Shown in pieces: positions 8,653 through 17,765 of a stretch of DNA of 64,000 nucleotides (the stretch's first letter is position 1; the number at the start of each line of letters is the position of its first letter). Made by a program: the position numbers and the translations under genes. The stretch is from the NCBI GenBank assembly GCA_910574885.1, contig CAJTDD010000013.1:1-64000 (forward strand). Direction: 5' to 3'. Source of the DNA: Lachnospiraceae bacterium (GTDB lineage: Bacteria; Bacillota; Clostridia; Lachnospirales; Lachnospiraceae). Under the pieces are notes generated by a model that was not told where the DNA came from, searched no databases, and saw nothing but the letters and a program-made list of their open reading frames with translations.

Positions 8653-8697
8653 TCACTATTACACATATCACGATTGCACATGTCTCTGTTACACATG
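8653..8697 (-). repeat. Three 15-bp direct repeats upstream of the zinc peptidase gene
   Basis: On the minus strand, units CATGTGTAACAGAGA, CATGTGCAATCGTGA and TATGTGTAATAGTGA follow each other without spacing (8697 down to 8653). Each contains ATGTG(T/C)AA. They end just before the AGGAGG site, so they would be in the 5' leader or near the promoter. This could be a binding-site array, or simple tandem duplication. Confidence 0.55.
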
Positions 8698-8725
8698 GTT
8701 CATCAACATATACAAAGTATTATAT

Positions 8726-8756
8726 ATGAAAAACAGGTAAAATACCTGTTTTTCAT
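8726..8756. terminator. Bidirectional hairpin after fmt
   Basis: ATGAAAAACAGGTA and TACCTGTTTTTCAT pair fully around an AAA centre, giving a 14-bp stem whose outer part is A/T-rich. On the minus strand it comes 17 bases after the fmt stop and before the zinc peptidase gene, so it probably ends the priA-def-fmt transcript. Confidence 0.75.
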
Positions 8757-8772
8757 ACAAATTTAACAATTA

Positions 8773-9798
8773 TTAATGATTTCCTAAAACTGTCCCTGCT
8801 TTCATCGGATACCCTCGCAGGAATGCGCCCGCATCCATCCGCTTCTTTCCCGGTATCTGTAACGCAAGTATTTTCAACGTTCCACGCCCGGTTTTCACAC
8901 AGAACCCATCTTTCCCGACTGCAACGACCGTTCCAGGAACCATCATCTCCTGATTCCCTGATGTTCCAGAATCCCCCATGTCCTCTTCCAGTTCCAGATT
9001 CTCCCGATTCTCTTCTGGCTTTGAATACTCTGCCGTCTTCGGCGCGTCCACCACCAGCGCGTCCCATATCTTCATCACCTTGCCGTCCCAGTCCGTGTAT
9101 GCGCTCGGCCAGGGATTTAATCCCCGTATCAGCCGCTCAATGGCTGCGGCGTCCTGATTCCAGTCAATCTCACCAAGGCTCTTATCCAACATTCTTGCGT
9201 ATTCCGTCGTGCTTTCACCCTGTTTTTCCGGTTTGACCGTTCCTTCTTCCAACTCCTTCAGCGTCCGGACACAAAGGTTTGCTCCCGCTTCCGCCAGTTT
9301 ATCGTGAAGGCTCCCACCCGTCTCCTTTTCGTCCAGCACAACTTCCGTCTTCAGCAGCATGTCTCCCGTGTCCAGCCCCTCGTCCATCTGCATAGTGGTG
9401 ACGCCGGAGACCTTCTCACCGTCTATGACAGCCCACTGGATAGGCGCAGCCCCGCGGTATTTCGGGAGCAGAGACGCATGTACGTTGATACAGCCATAAG
9501 GCGTCATCTCGAGAATCTCCTTAGGCAAAATCTGCCCGAACGCTATGACGACTATGACGTCCGCCTGATATTTCCGCAGTTCTTCCACACAGTCCAATGC
9601 CCGAACCCGCTTGGGCTGGAATACGGGAATCTGGTGTCTGATTGCTGCTTCCTTGACCGGCGTGTACTGCATCTTGCCGCCCCGTCCCTTGGGCTTGTCG
9701 GGCTGTGTGACTGCGAGGACCACCTCATGTCCTGCCTGAACCAACGCCTCCAGAGTTCCTACAGAAAAATCCGGGGTTCCCATGAAAATAATTTTCAT
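8773..9798 (-). CDS. fmt: Methionyl-tRNA formyltransferase
   Basis: Formylates initiator Met-tRNA using 10-formyltetrahydrofolate. The N-terminal transferase domain shows FMGTPDFSVGTLE, the folate-site motif HASLLPKYRGAAPIQWA and the TGDM region. The C-terminal OB-like domain follows. Between them (about residues 255-290) is an acidic insertion (EENRENLELEEDMGDSGTSG) not usual for Fmt, making 341 residues instead of about 315. The stop of def is directly adjacent to the start, so def-fmt are coupled. Confidence 0.95.
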   Translation of the reverse strand: MKIIFMGTPDFSVGTLEALVQAGHEVVLAVTQPDKPKGRGGKMQYTPVKEAAIRHQIPVFQPKRVRALDCVEELRKYQADVIVVIAFGQILPKEILEMTPYGCINVHASLLPKYRGAAPIQWAVIDGEKVSGVTTMQMDEGLDTGDMLLKTEVVLDEKETGGSLHDKLAEAGANLCVRTLKELEEGTVKPEKQGESTTEYARMLDKSLGEIDWNQDAAAIERLIRGLNPWPSAYTDWDGKVMKIWDALVVDAPKTAEYSKPEENRENLELEEDMGDSGTSGNQEMMVPGTVVAVGKDGFCVKTGRGTLKILALQIPGKKRMDAGAFLRGYPMKAGTVLGNH

Positions 9799-10272
9799 CT
9801 ACTCATCCTCCTCATATACCGCATCGTGAAGTCCGCCTTCTACCATCTCGACGTACATTTTTCCCTCCAGATGATCAATTTCATGACAGAATGCACGGGC
9901 AAGGAGTTCCTCTCCTTCCATCTCTACCTCTTCCATATCCTCGGTCAGTGTCCGGATACGGACATAGTTCGGCCTGGTCACGGTTCCTGCCTTCCCTGGA
10001 ACACTCAGGCACGCCTCCTCCCCGGTCTGCTCTCCGGATACTTCCAAAATCTCCGGGTTTATCAGCACGATTGGCCCGTCGCCGATATCAATGACCACAA
10101 TCTTCTTCAGAATTCCTACCTGGGGTGCGGCAAGCCCTACTCCCTGCGCCTCATACATCGTATCCAGCATGTCGTTGATTAGTATCCTGTTGCGAATTGT
10201 CATCTTCGTTACGTCTTTGCATTTCTTCGTAAGAACCTCATCTCCCAGTTCCCGAATCTTTCTTATTGCCAT
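9799..10272 (-). CDS. def: Peptide deformylase
   Basis: Removes the N-terminal formyl group from new proteins; metal-dependent. The 157 residues contain motif 1 GVGLAAPQVG, motif 2 EEACLSVPG with the metal Cys (the usual EGCLS has Gly where this has Ala), and motif 3 HEIDHLEG with the catalytic Glu and two His ligands. It ends one base before fmt begins, the common def-fmt arrangement. Confidence 0.95.
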   Translation of the reverse strand: MAIRKIRELGDEVLTKKCKDVTKMTIRNRILINDMLDTMYEAQGVGLAAPQVGILKKIVVIDIGDGPIVLINPEILEVSGEQTGEEACLSVPGKAGTVTRPNYVRIRTLTEDMEEVEMEGEELLARAFCHEIDHLEGKMYVEMVEGGLHDAVYEEDE

Positions 10273-10330
10273 AGCCTGCTCTCCTCTTCGTTTTATTCTA
10301 AACCATACCCGTCATGTTCCACCTGAAAAT

Positions 10331-10388
10331 ATACAATGCCGGACGAAGTCCGCCCGCCCCGCAGGGTCATGCATCACGGTATGCCTAA
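10331..10388 (+). repeat. Palindromic repeat family, copy 2 (def/priA gap)
   Basis: Core CCGGACGAAGTCCG, then CCCGCCCCGCAGGGTCATGCAT and CACGGTATGCC. Compared with copy 1, the outer pair of the first hairpin changes from T-A to C-G, keeping it paired. It occupies the gap between priA and def. Confidence 0.82.
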
Positions 10389-10397
10389 ATACTTAAA

Positions 10398-12638
10398 TTA
10401 AAATACATTCATAGGATTAAAATCAAACTGAATCCGCATTTCCTGAAATCCCTTATTCATCTCTATATACTGCTCCATCCGGTTCTTCACCTCGATTAAG
10501 AGCCTGCCGTCGCTCCCTTTCAGGTACAGCGCCCGCCGGTACATGTCGCTGACCTTTGCCACATAAGGGCTTGCCGGACCAATCTTCTGTAAGACCCCTT
10601 TCTTGTCTACCCTGACCGCAAATTCTTTCAGATACTTTGCAGCCGTCTCGAGCATTTTCTCATCCGGTCCCGTCATCAGCACTGCCAAAAGCTGCTCCAC
10701 AGGCGGGTAGCCCATCAGTCCACGGTACTCCATCTCGGCAGCGTAGAATCCTTCGTAATCCTGTGCCGCCGCCATCTCAATGCTGTAATGTTCGGGACTG
10801 TAAGTCTGGATAACGACCTCCCCCCGGCCTTTCCCCCGGCCGGCACGTCCCGCCGCCTGGGTCAAAAGCTGGAATGTCCTCTCTGCGGCGCGGTAATCAT
10901 TCGAGTACAGGGACATATCTGCCGCAAGGATTCCAACCAGCGTCACATTGGGAAAATCATGTCCCTTAACGATCATCTGTGTTCCGATCAGGATATCTGC
11001 CTCTTCGCTGGCAAATGCTTCCAGTATCTTCTCATGTCCGTCCTTCGTCCTTGTAGTATCCATATCCATCCTGAGGACGCGCGCGCCAGGGAACTTCTGT
11101 TTCACCAGCTCCTCGATCTGCTGCGTCCCTGCCCGGAATCCTCCCATATACTGGGAACCGCAGGAAGGGCAGACAGTTACCTGCGGTTCCTCATGCCCGC
11201 AGTAATGACAGACCATCCTTCCGCCCTTATGCGCCGACAGAGAAACGTCACAATGAGGACATTTTACTACATATCCGCAAGACCTGCAAGAAACAAAACC
11301 TGCATATCCTCTCCGGTTCAGGAACAGCATGATCTGTTCTCCTCCTGCGAGCCTATGCTCTATCAGTTTTTCCAGCCGGTCGCTGATAATGGAACGGTTG
11401 CCTTCCTTCAGTTCTTTGCGCATATCTTCCACGTATACTTCCGGCAGTTCTCCCTCCCCGGCACGCGTATTTAGCTTTAAAAGCTGAAAACGCCCGCACT
11501 CGCAGGCATAGAACGCTTCCAAAGAAGGTGTGGCAGATCCAAGGACTACGCTTGCGCCCTCTCTTTTTGCCCGTTCGATTGCGGTCTCCCGGGCGTGGTA
11601 GCGGGGCGTCTGTTCGCTCTTATAGGCAGATTCGTGTTCCTCGTCTATCACAATCAGCCGAAGCCGGGAAAAAGGCGTGAATAGGGCGGAACGGGGACCA
11701 ATCATCACGTCTACCTCCCCCGATTTCACCCGCTCCATCTGGTCATAACGCTCTCCCGGCGACATTCTGGAATTCAGGATAGACACTCGGCCGCCGAACC
11801 TGCCGTAGAACCGCATGACGGTCTGGTAAGTAAGCGCAATCTCGGGAATCAATACGATTGCCTGGCCTCCCGATTCCAATACTTCGGCAATCATTTCCAT
11901 GTAAACTTCTGTTTTTCCGCTTCCCGTTATCCCATATATCAGATAGGTCTTACGAAGCCCACGGCTATAGTCTTCCCTGAAAACATGGATTGCATGTTGC
12001 TGTTGTGCGGTAAATTCCCATAATTGCCTGGCTTTCTCCTTCTGGCGGATGGGATTGCGGAACACCTTTTCGGACTTTAGCGCTATCATCCCTTGCTCTT
12101 CTAAGGCGCGCACGACTGTCCGGGTCACATTCAGTTTCTTCGTCAAGAAATCATAATCCTGCTCCGGCTGGTCTAAAAGGGCGGCAAGAAGCCTTGCCCG
12201 GGCTTTCTGGTTCTTGTGGAGGAATCTGTCAAGCTGCCGTTTTCCTTCTTCCTCGCCAAGCAGAAGGCAGACGCGCTTTTTTTCCTTCGCTTTCTCCTGC
12301 TTTTTGATAGGGATGACCGTTTTCAATGCCTGAATCATGGTTCCGCCGTAATGCTCCTTCATCCACGCCGCAAGCGCCACCAGCTTCGCTTCGATTGCCA
12401 CGCTGTCTTTTGCCACTCCAAGTATTGGCTTCATCTTCTCTGGGTCGTATCCCGGTTTCTCGGAAAAACCGGTCACATAGCCGTGGATTTCCTTGTTGCC
12501 TCTTCCAAAAGGGACGATGACTTCCGTCCCAACCCGAAGTGTGCCTTCCAACTCTGGGGGGATGACGTATTGAAATACTTTATCCAGTTTTTCATGCGTA
12601 ATGTCTACGATTATATCTGCGTACATATATTTCCCCAA
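10398..12638 (-). CDS. priA: Primosomal helicase PriA
   Basis: Superfamily 2 helicase that reloads the replisome at stalled forks. The 746 residues hold an N-terminal DNA 3'-end-binding domain (from MYADIIVDI), Walker A GITGSGKTEVYM, Walker B VIDEEHESAYK, and helicase motifs GSATPSLEA and RAGRG. The zinc-binding insert has four CxxC pairs (CRSCGY, CPHCD, CHYCG, CPSCG). The gap of 3 bases after murE and the downstream def suggest a murE-priA-def-fmt unit. Confidence 0.95.
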   Translation of the reverse strand: MGKYMYADIIVDITHEKLDKVFQYVIPPELEGTLRVGTEVIVPFGRGNKEIHGYVTGFSEKPGYDPEKMKPILGVAKDSVAIEAKLVALAAWMKEHYGGTMIQALKTVIPIKKQEKAKEKKRVCLLLGEEEGKRQLDRFLHKNQKARARLLAALLDQPEQDYDFLTKKLNVTRTVVRALEEQGMIALKSEKVFRNPIRQKEKARQLWEFTAQQQHAIHVFREDYSRGLRKTYLIYGITGSGKTEVYMEMIAEVLESGGQAIVLIPEIALTYQTVMRFYGRFGGRVSILNSRMSPGERYDQMERVKSGEVDVMIGPRSALFTPFSRLRLIVIDEEHESAYKSEQTPRYHARETAIERAKREGASVVLGSATPSLEAFYACECGRFQLLKLNTRAGEGELPEVYVEDMRKELKEGNRSIISDRLEKLIEHRLAGGEQIMLFLNRRGYAGFVSCRSCGYVVKCPHCDVSLSAHKGGRMVCHYCGHEEPQVTVCPSCGSQYMGGFRAGTQQIEELVKQKFPGARVLRMDMDTTRTKDGHEKILEAFASEEADILIGTQMIVKGHDFPNVTLVGILAADMSLYSNDYRAAERTFQLLTQAAGRAGRGKGRGEVVIQTYSPEHYSIEMAAAQDYEGFYAAEMEYRGLMGYPPVEQLLAVLMTGPDEKMLETAAKYLKEFAVRVDKKGVLQKIGPASPYVAKVSDMYRRALYLKGSDGRLLIEVKNRMEQYIEMNKGFQEMRIQFDFNPMNVF

Positions 12639-12641
12639 AAA

Positions 12642-14105
12642 CTAACCCCGCAGTTCTTCCAACACCTCTCGGATCAAGCTGCGGTCGTCCATGTCGTATT
12701 TCACACCTTTGATTTCCTGATATGTCTCATGCCCCTTGCCCGCCAGTACAATCACATCTCCCGGCTCGCCATGTGCAATGGCGTACCGAATCGCCTCTTT
12801 CCTATCGCAAATGGCAATGTACTTTCCGTCCGTCTTCTCCATACCTGTGATGATATCATCAATAATTGCCTGAGGTTCTTCAAAACGTGGATTATCTGAC
12901 GTAATAATCGTAAAATCAGACATCCGCCCCGACACCTCTCCCATCTCGTACCGTCTTGTCCTGGAACGGTTGCCGCCGCACCCGAAAATTGTCACGATAC
13001 GCCCTGGGTCATAATCCCTCAGTGTATGGAGCAGGCTCTCAAGGCTCATGGCGTTATGTGCGTAATCAATCATCATGGTAAATGCATCCGACACCTTTAC
13101 CATCTCGATACGCCCTCTTACCTTCGCCACTTTCAGCGCTTTCTGGATATTCTCTGCCGGCACGTCAAAATGCCGGCACACGGCGATTGCCGTCAGTGAG
13201 TTGTAGACGCTGAAATCTCCCGGAATGTCAATCTCCACGTCAAAATCCATCAGCCCATTTACATGGTAGCGGACTCCTAAATATCCCGGTTTTGTGATAT
13301 GTTCAATGCCCGTAGCACGTAAGTCTGCTTCTTCTGACATACCAAATGTCTCCACCTGACATGTGGCATTCTGGAATACATCCTGATACCACGGGTCGTC
13401 CACATTGGCAATCCCCAGCCTGCACTGGGTGAACAGGATTCCCTTACAGCGTTTGTAATCTTCAAAATCTTTATGCTCGTTTGGCCCGATATGATCCTCT
13501 CCCAGATTGGTGAAGATTCCGATCTCAAAAGGAATCCCCGCCGTCCTGTGGAGCATAAGGCCCTGGGAGGAAACCTCCATCACCACACTGTCGCATCCTG
13601 CTTCCACCATTTCGGCAAAATATTTGTGAATCGTGTAAGACTCCGGCGTCGTATTGTTCGCCGGTATGGATTTGTCCCCGATTACTGCCTCAATCGTTCC
13701 AATCAGCCCAACCTTGTGTCCCACGCCCTCCAGAATGGATTTTACCATGTAGGTCGTGGTGGTCTTTCCCTTTGTGCCGGTGATTCCAATAATCTTCAGC
13801 TTTTCTGCCGGATAGCCGAAATACGCTGCCGACATCAGCGCAAGGGCGTAGCGGGTGTCATCAACCCGAATGACCGTCACTTCTTCCTTAACTTCCACTT
13901 CTTTCTCTACGATCAGGGCTTTTGCTCCTTTCGACGCCACCTCTTTGGCATACTTATGCCCGTCGGAAACTGCGCCGCTGATACAGACAAATACACTTCC
14001 TTCCGTCACTTTGCGGGAATCGTTAATAAGCTCTGTGACGCTAATCCCGTCATTTCCCTGGACGACTTCATATTCCAAATGCTCTAACAACTGAGTTAAT
14101 TTCAT
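12642..14105 (-). CDS. murE: UDP-MurNAc-L-Ala-D-Glu: meso-diaminopimelate ligase
   Basis: Adds the third residue to the peptidoglycan stem peptide. ATP-binding motif GTKGKTTTTYM and the ligase motif SDNPRFEEP are present; DNPR is the signature of meso-diaminopimelate rather than lysine specificity. I chose the ATG at 14105 (MKLTQLLEHL): it matches the usual MurE N-terminus and follows AGGAGG. An upstream ATG at 14183 is in frame but adds 26 non-conserved residues. The 487-residue length is typical. Confidence 0.95.
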   Translation of the reverse strand: MKLTQLLEHLEYEVVQGNDGISVTELINDSRKVTEGSVFVCISGAVSDGHKYAKEVASKGAKALIVEKEVEVKEEVTVIRVDDTRYALALMSAAYFGYPAEKLKIIGITGTKGKTTTTYMVKSILEGVGHKVGLIGTIEAVIGDKSIPANNTTPESYTIHKYFAEMVEAGCDSVVMEVSSQGLMLHRTAGIPFEIGIFTNLGEDHIGPNEHKDFEDYKRCKGILFTQCRLGIANVDDPWYQDVFQNATCQVETFGMSEEADLRATGIEHITKPGYLGVRYHVNGLMDFDVEIDIPGDFSVYNSLTAIAVCRHFDVPAENIQKALKVAKVRGRIEMVKVSDAFTMMIDYAHNAMSLESLLHTLRDYDPGRIVTIFGCGGNRSRTRRYEMGEVSGRMSDFTIITSDNPRFEEPQAIIDDIITGMEKTDGKYIAICDRKEAIRYAIAHGEPGDVIVLAGKGHETYQEIKGVKYDMDDRSLIREVLEELRG

Positions 14106-14204
14106 CTTACCTGAATGCCTCCTGTTATCGTCTCTTTCTATGGTATCCCCTAAGGGTATCCTTACTGTCCACGGACAGAACAACTTCTGTACGCCAAAAG
14201 AATT

Positions 14205-14233
14205 GTATCATACTTAGGATTATTTTTCTACAA
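14205..14233 (-). promoter_or_regulatory. Candidate sigma-A promoter for murE
   Basis: On the minus strand, TTGTAG (14228-14233) and TGATAC (14205-14210) are 17 bases apart. It is about 100 bases upstream of the murE ATG. The leader also holds CTGTCC-GT-GGACAG, a small palindrome near 14165-14178. Confidence 0.4.
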
Positions 14234-14269
14234 ATAGAATCATTTATTAATGCATAGGGTTTAAATTTA

Positions 14270-14278
14270 TGCTATACT
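14270..14278 (+). promoter_or_regulatory. Extended -10 promoter for pepT
   Basis: TGCTATACT forms an extended -10 element (TGN plus TATACT at 14273-14278). No good -35 is seen 17 bases upstream, which is common when TGN is present. The pepT ATG is 85 bases downstream. Confidence 0.5.
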
Positions 14279-14362
14279 GGAAAACAGATGGATAAACCTA
14301 AGCTCCGCAACAGTATATGCGGCTGTCTGCGGAAATATATTAAGAAAAGGGGAATGTGATTT

Positions 14363-15580
14363 ATGAAAGCATATGAACGGTTACTCAAGTATGTGGTCGT
14401 AAGGACGCCAAGCGATGACAACAGCGAGACGGTCCCTACCTCTTCCTGCCAGTTTGATTTGGCGCGCCTGCTAGAGCAGGAGATGAAGGAGCTGGGTCTT
14501 TCAGATGTGCGCCTGGACGACCAGTGTTATCTGTATGGGAAGCTGCCGGCGACTCCCGGGTTGGAGGACAAGCCTGCTATTGGCTTTATCGCACATATGG
14601 ATACGGTGTCGGATTTCTGCGATCATGAAATCAAGCCTGTACTTACGGAAAATTATGACGGGAAGGATTTAGCCCTCGGGGACAGCGGGCTTGTGTTAAG
14701 CCCGGATAACTTCGGGCATCTTGAGAGCCTTGCGGGGCGGACGCTGATTACCAGCGACGGGACGACGATTCTCGGGGCGGACGATAAGGCTGGGATTGCA
14801 GAGATTCTTACGATGGTGGAGCGGCTGATTCAGGAGGATATCCCCCATGGTACAATTTGCGTCGCATTTACCCCAGACGAGGAAGTCGGCACGGGAGCTT
14901 CTCATTTTGATGTGGAGGCGTTCGGGGCGGATTATGCTTATACGCTGGACGGAGATACGGAAGGCGAGATTCAGTACGAGAACTTCAATGCGTGCAAGGC
15001 GAGGTTCGATGTGAAGGGGTTCAATGTGCATCCTGGTTCCGGGAAGGATACGATGATTAATGCGAGCCTGGTCGCAATGGAGATTAACTCACTCCTGCCG
15101 GGCATGGAGACCTGCCGGGGCACGGAAGGGTATGAGGGATTCTACCATCTGATGAGCATGTCGGGTGAATGTGCAAAGGCACAGTTGAATTATATTGTGA
15201 GGGATCACTCTAAGGAATTTTTTGAGGCAAGGAAAGGGACTCTTCGGTTGATTGAGAAGAACCTCAACGAGAAATGGGGCGAGGGTACGGTCACGCTTAC
15301 CATTACCGAACAGTATAAGAATATGGCGGAGATTATTGCAGGATGCATGCACTTGATTGATAATGCCAAGACAGCCTGTGAGAATGCGGGGGTGACGCCC
15401 CTTGTGATTCCGATTCGCGGAGGCACGGACGGATGCCAGCTTAGCTTCAAGGGACTGCCTTGCCCGAACCTTGGGACAGGGGGTCATGCGTACCATGGGC
15501 CTTATGAGCATATCACGGTGGAAGGCATGGACAAGAGTGTGGATGTTGTAATGGAATTGGTGAAGCTGTACGCGAAATAG
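14363..15580 (+). CDS. pepT: Peptidase T (tripeptide aminopeptidase)
   Basis: Dinuclear zinc M20 peptidase that releases N-terminal residues from tripeptides in the cytoplasm. The 405 residues show GFIAHMDTVSDF (metal His and Asp), GADDKAGIAEI (bridging Asp), FTPDEEVGTGA (catalytic Glu pair), YTLDGDTEGEIQYENFNA and the late GGTDG...TGGHAYHGPYEH motif with the last His ligand. Start is supported by AAAGGGGAATG upstream. It is a monocistronic plus-strand gene between minus-strand units and ends at a shared hairpin. Confidence 0.95.
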   Translation: MKAYERLLKYVVVRTPSDDNSETVPTSSCQFDLARLLEQEMKELGLSDVRLDDQCYLYGKLPATPGLEDKPAIGFIAHMDTVSDFCDHEIKPVLTENYDGKDLALGDSGLVLSPDNFGHLESLAGRTLITSDGTTILGADDKAGIAEILTMVERLIQEDIPHGTICVAFTPDEEVGTGASHFDVEAFGADYAYTLDGDTEGEIQYENFNACKARFDVKGFNVHPGSGKDTMINASLVAMEINSLLPGMETCRGTEGYEGFYHLMSMSGECAKAQLNYIVRDHSKEFFEARKGTLRLIEKNLNEKWGEGTVTLTITEQYKNMAEIIAGCMHLIDNAKTACENAGVTPLVIPIRGGTDGCQLSFKGLPCPNLGTGGHAYHGPYEHITVEGMDKSVDVVMELVKLYAK

Positions 15581-15592
15581 AAGGGGCGGCTT

Positions 15593-15622
15593 CGAGTAGG
15601 GGAAAGGATTTTCCCCTACTCG
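15593..15622. terminator. Hairpin between convergent pepT and Rpn-like gene
   Basis: CGAGTAGGGGAAA pairs with TTTCCCCTACTCG around a short centre (GGAT). It is placed 13 bases after pepT and close to the end of the convergent minus-strand gene, so it may serve both directions. The T-tract on the plus side is weak (ATTAAATT). Confidence 0.65.
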
Positions 15623-15628
15623 ATTAAA

Positions 15629-16491
15629 TTATGCCAACTGAATAATCTCGGCTTGGATTTCCTCTAATTCCTCCATTGATAAGGACGGTATATAATGTGC
15701 GATTTTTTCAAGTGACATTTCTCCATCTTTAATCATTCTTTCCGCCGTTTCCCGGTCTGCATCATGCCGTTCACTTCTGATGAATGAATTCATAATCTGT
15801 TCTTCGTCAAATAAACTCATCATAATCGTTACAACCTCCTTTTCCCTGCTATGCAAATATTCCTTTAAAACATTCCTGTCCTTACATATTCTTATCGTTT
15901 CCATAACTGCCTTTTGTGTCATTCCATACTGTTGGGTCTGCTCGTTAAAAACTTTACAGAAAATAATGTATTGATTAATAATGTCGTCCTTATCGCTCTC
16001 GTAAATAATTTTTGCTTTTACTTCAAGGTCTATATCTGCATCCTCAAAAAATTCTTTTGATAAAGATATTCTATTGGGTTTCTGCCCTTTATTTCCTGTA
16101 AATATTACATAAAGTTCAGGTTTTGGCATTTTTACTTTCTTACTTTTGTAGTAGTTTTGTCTGGTTCGTTGAAAATATTCGTGATAACTTTGCGCCAAAT
16201 ACAACAAAACTCTTACTAAAATATTCATTGTCCATGTAGACTGTGCCTCTATAAGTATCATCAATTTATTACCTACAATAAACCCCAAATCATTATATAG
16301 ATTATCGGTCAGCACATTTTCTATTGTTACATCTGTCAGTGAATCCTCCGTCGCTGCTGTGTCCTCTGGGTGAAGCGTTTTATACAATTTTTTAACAGAT
16401 AACTCTTATTTTGAAAAAGATCAAGAAATACACTGTTTTTGGCAGTACGCTTTGCTTTTATTTCCTGTTTCTGCTTTGTATCGTCCTTCAT
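15629..16491 (-). pseudogene. Rpn-family PD-(D/E)XK nuclease/transposase-like, frameshifted
   Basis: The N-terminus (MKDDTK... RTAKNSVFLDLFQNKSYLLK, start 16491) continues in another frame as LYKTLHPEDT... TIENVLTDNLYNDLGF... MILIEAQSTW. This is the usual Rpn recombination-promoting nuclease sequence, with the catalytic Asp and Glu-x-Gln preserved. The break lies near 16385-16390 at an A6 run (TTAAAAAATTG on the minus strand); two fewer A would restore the frame. The C-terminal part has the late Glu-rich helices typical of the family. A frameshifted relic is most likely; slippage on the A6 run cannot be excluded. Confidence 0.8.
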
Positions 16492-16673
16492 TCCATCACC
16501 TCGGTAACTTAAACTCTGCGACATAAAATGCAATGTCATTTGCTCCTACTATATCTTAATTATACAAAAAAGGCCCTCTATTTACAATGAAATTCACACG
16601 ATTTTTTTATACTATTTTCTGAAACTGCCTGCAGATTTATCAAAAAATGATTTGATTCTACATATTCTCTACA

Positions 16674-17537
16674 TTATACCTCTTCTTTGAACCCTTCGCC
16701 TACAACCTCATTTGACTCCATAATAATCGTAAATGCCTGCGGGTCAATCTTACGCACCATCTTCTTAATGGTATACATCTGCTTATTGTTGCAGGCGCAC
16801 ATGACAACGTCCTTATTTTTCTTAGAATAGCTCCCGGTTCCTTTGAGGATGGTAGAGCCTCTCCCAGAGTATTCGTCGATGGATTCCGCTACTTCTGCAC
16901 CATGCTCTGTCACAATAAGAGTCATCTTCCCTTCGTCTACGCCGTACAGGATGCGGTCCATCACGATTGCCATGAGATAGGTCACGATGATTCCATAGAT
17001 GAAACCGTCAATGTCCTTGAACACAATCCAGCTCCCCAGAACGATTGTTGAGGTATCCAGTACAAAGGTGATGATTCCTAATGACATGTGCGGCTTTACT
17101 TTCTTGATGGACATGCTGATAAAGTCCTGGCCGCCTGTGGAAGAACCGCGCATGAACACGATTGCATATCCTGCGCCGCCAAGTACGCCCATGCAAAGCG
17201 CCGCAAGAAGGCGGTTGCCGTCATATACCGGGAACATAGGGGCAATGTAATCCATGAAAACAGAAGAGATAATCATCGTCTTGACCGATTTCAGGAAGAA
17301 TGTCCTGCCCAGGAATTTGTAGCAGAATATGGCGACGGGTACGTTCAGTAACAGGGTTCCTGCGCCGACTGGAAGTCCAAACAGATGGTATAGGATGATT
17401 GCGATTCCCGAAAACCCTGCTACCGGAAAATTGGCGTTCAGCGCAAAGTTGTAGATTCCCACTGCAATCAGCATACTTGCCGCAATATCGACGATGATAT
17501 CGATTCCTAATTCTTTCCATTTCATTTTGTAACTCAT
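16674..17537 (-). CDS. YitT family membrane protein with DUF2179 domain
   Basis: The 287 residues have five to six hydrophobic helices in the first 190 residues (starting DIIVDIAASMLIAVGIYNFALN), then a soluble C-terminal domain of the DUF2179 type (TILKGTGSYSKKNKDVVMCACNNKQ). The fold resembles small transporters, but the substrate is unknown. AGGAGG precedes the ATG by 8 bases. It is separated from the glycan operon by the structured gap at 17588-17691. Confidence 0.9.
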   Translation of the reverse strand: MSYKMKWKELGIDIIVDIAASMLIAVGIYNFALNANFPVAGFSGIAIILYHLFGLPVGAGTLLLNVPVAIFCYKFLGRTFFLKSVKTMIISSVFMDYIAPMFPVYDGNRLLAALCMGVLGGAGYAIVFMRGSSTGGQDFISMSIKKVKPHMSLGIITFVLDTSTIVLGSWIVFKDIDGFIYGIIVTYLMAIVMDRILYGVDEGKMTLIVTEHGAEVAESIDEYSGRGSTILKGTGSYSKKNKDVVMCACNNKQMYTIKKMVRKIDPQAFTIIMESNEVVGEGFKEEV

Positions 17538-17587
17538 TTTATCAAACCTCCTGTAACGACTGTAAAAAAGATTCTATCAGACACTTG

Positions 17588-17691
17588 AAAAAAAGCAGCT
17601 GCGAACTATACTTTATTGGGTGACCCCAGCCCTGCATAGACTTATCCCATGGAATATTCCCTGCAAGTATAAAATATAATTCGCAACTGCT
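17588..17691 (-). terminator. Long structured hairpin ending the glycan operon
   Basis: On the minus strand, AGCAGTTGCGAATTATATTTTATAC (17691-17667) pairs imperfectly with GTATAGTTCGCAGCTGCT (17611-17594), followed directly by a T7 run. The apical part (17612-17666) has GCAGGG and CCC-type complementary stretches of its own. It lies 75 bases after the last glycan gene. Best read as the operon terminator. Its length (about 100 bases) is greater than usual, so an attenuator for yitT is an alternative. Confidence 0.6.
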
Positions 17692-17765
17692 CTTCTGGTT
17701 ATTAGTATATCCGTTAAAATTATTTTTGTCAATATAGGAGAAAATTAACCTGAATTTCGGCATAC

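Noticed and set aside
9304-10182. Long plus-strand open frame of 292 codons across fmt and def
   Set aside because: Both fmt and def are certain on the minus strand with all motifs; the frame has no recognisable domain.
14106-14183. N-terminal extension of MurE from ATG 14183
   Set aside because: Added residues do not resemble MurE, while the ATG at 14105 has AGGAGG and the standard N-terminus.
17588-17691. T-box riboswitch before yitT
   Set aside because: No T-box sequence or specifier structure; the feature is better explained as a terminator-type hairpin.
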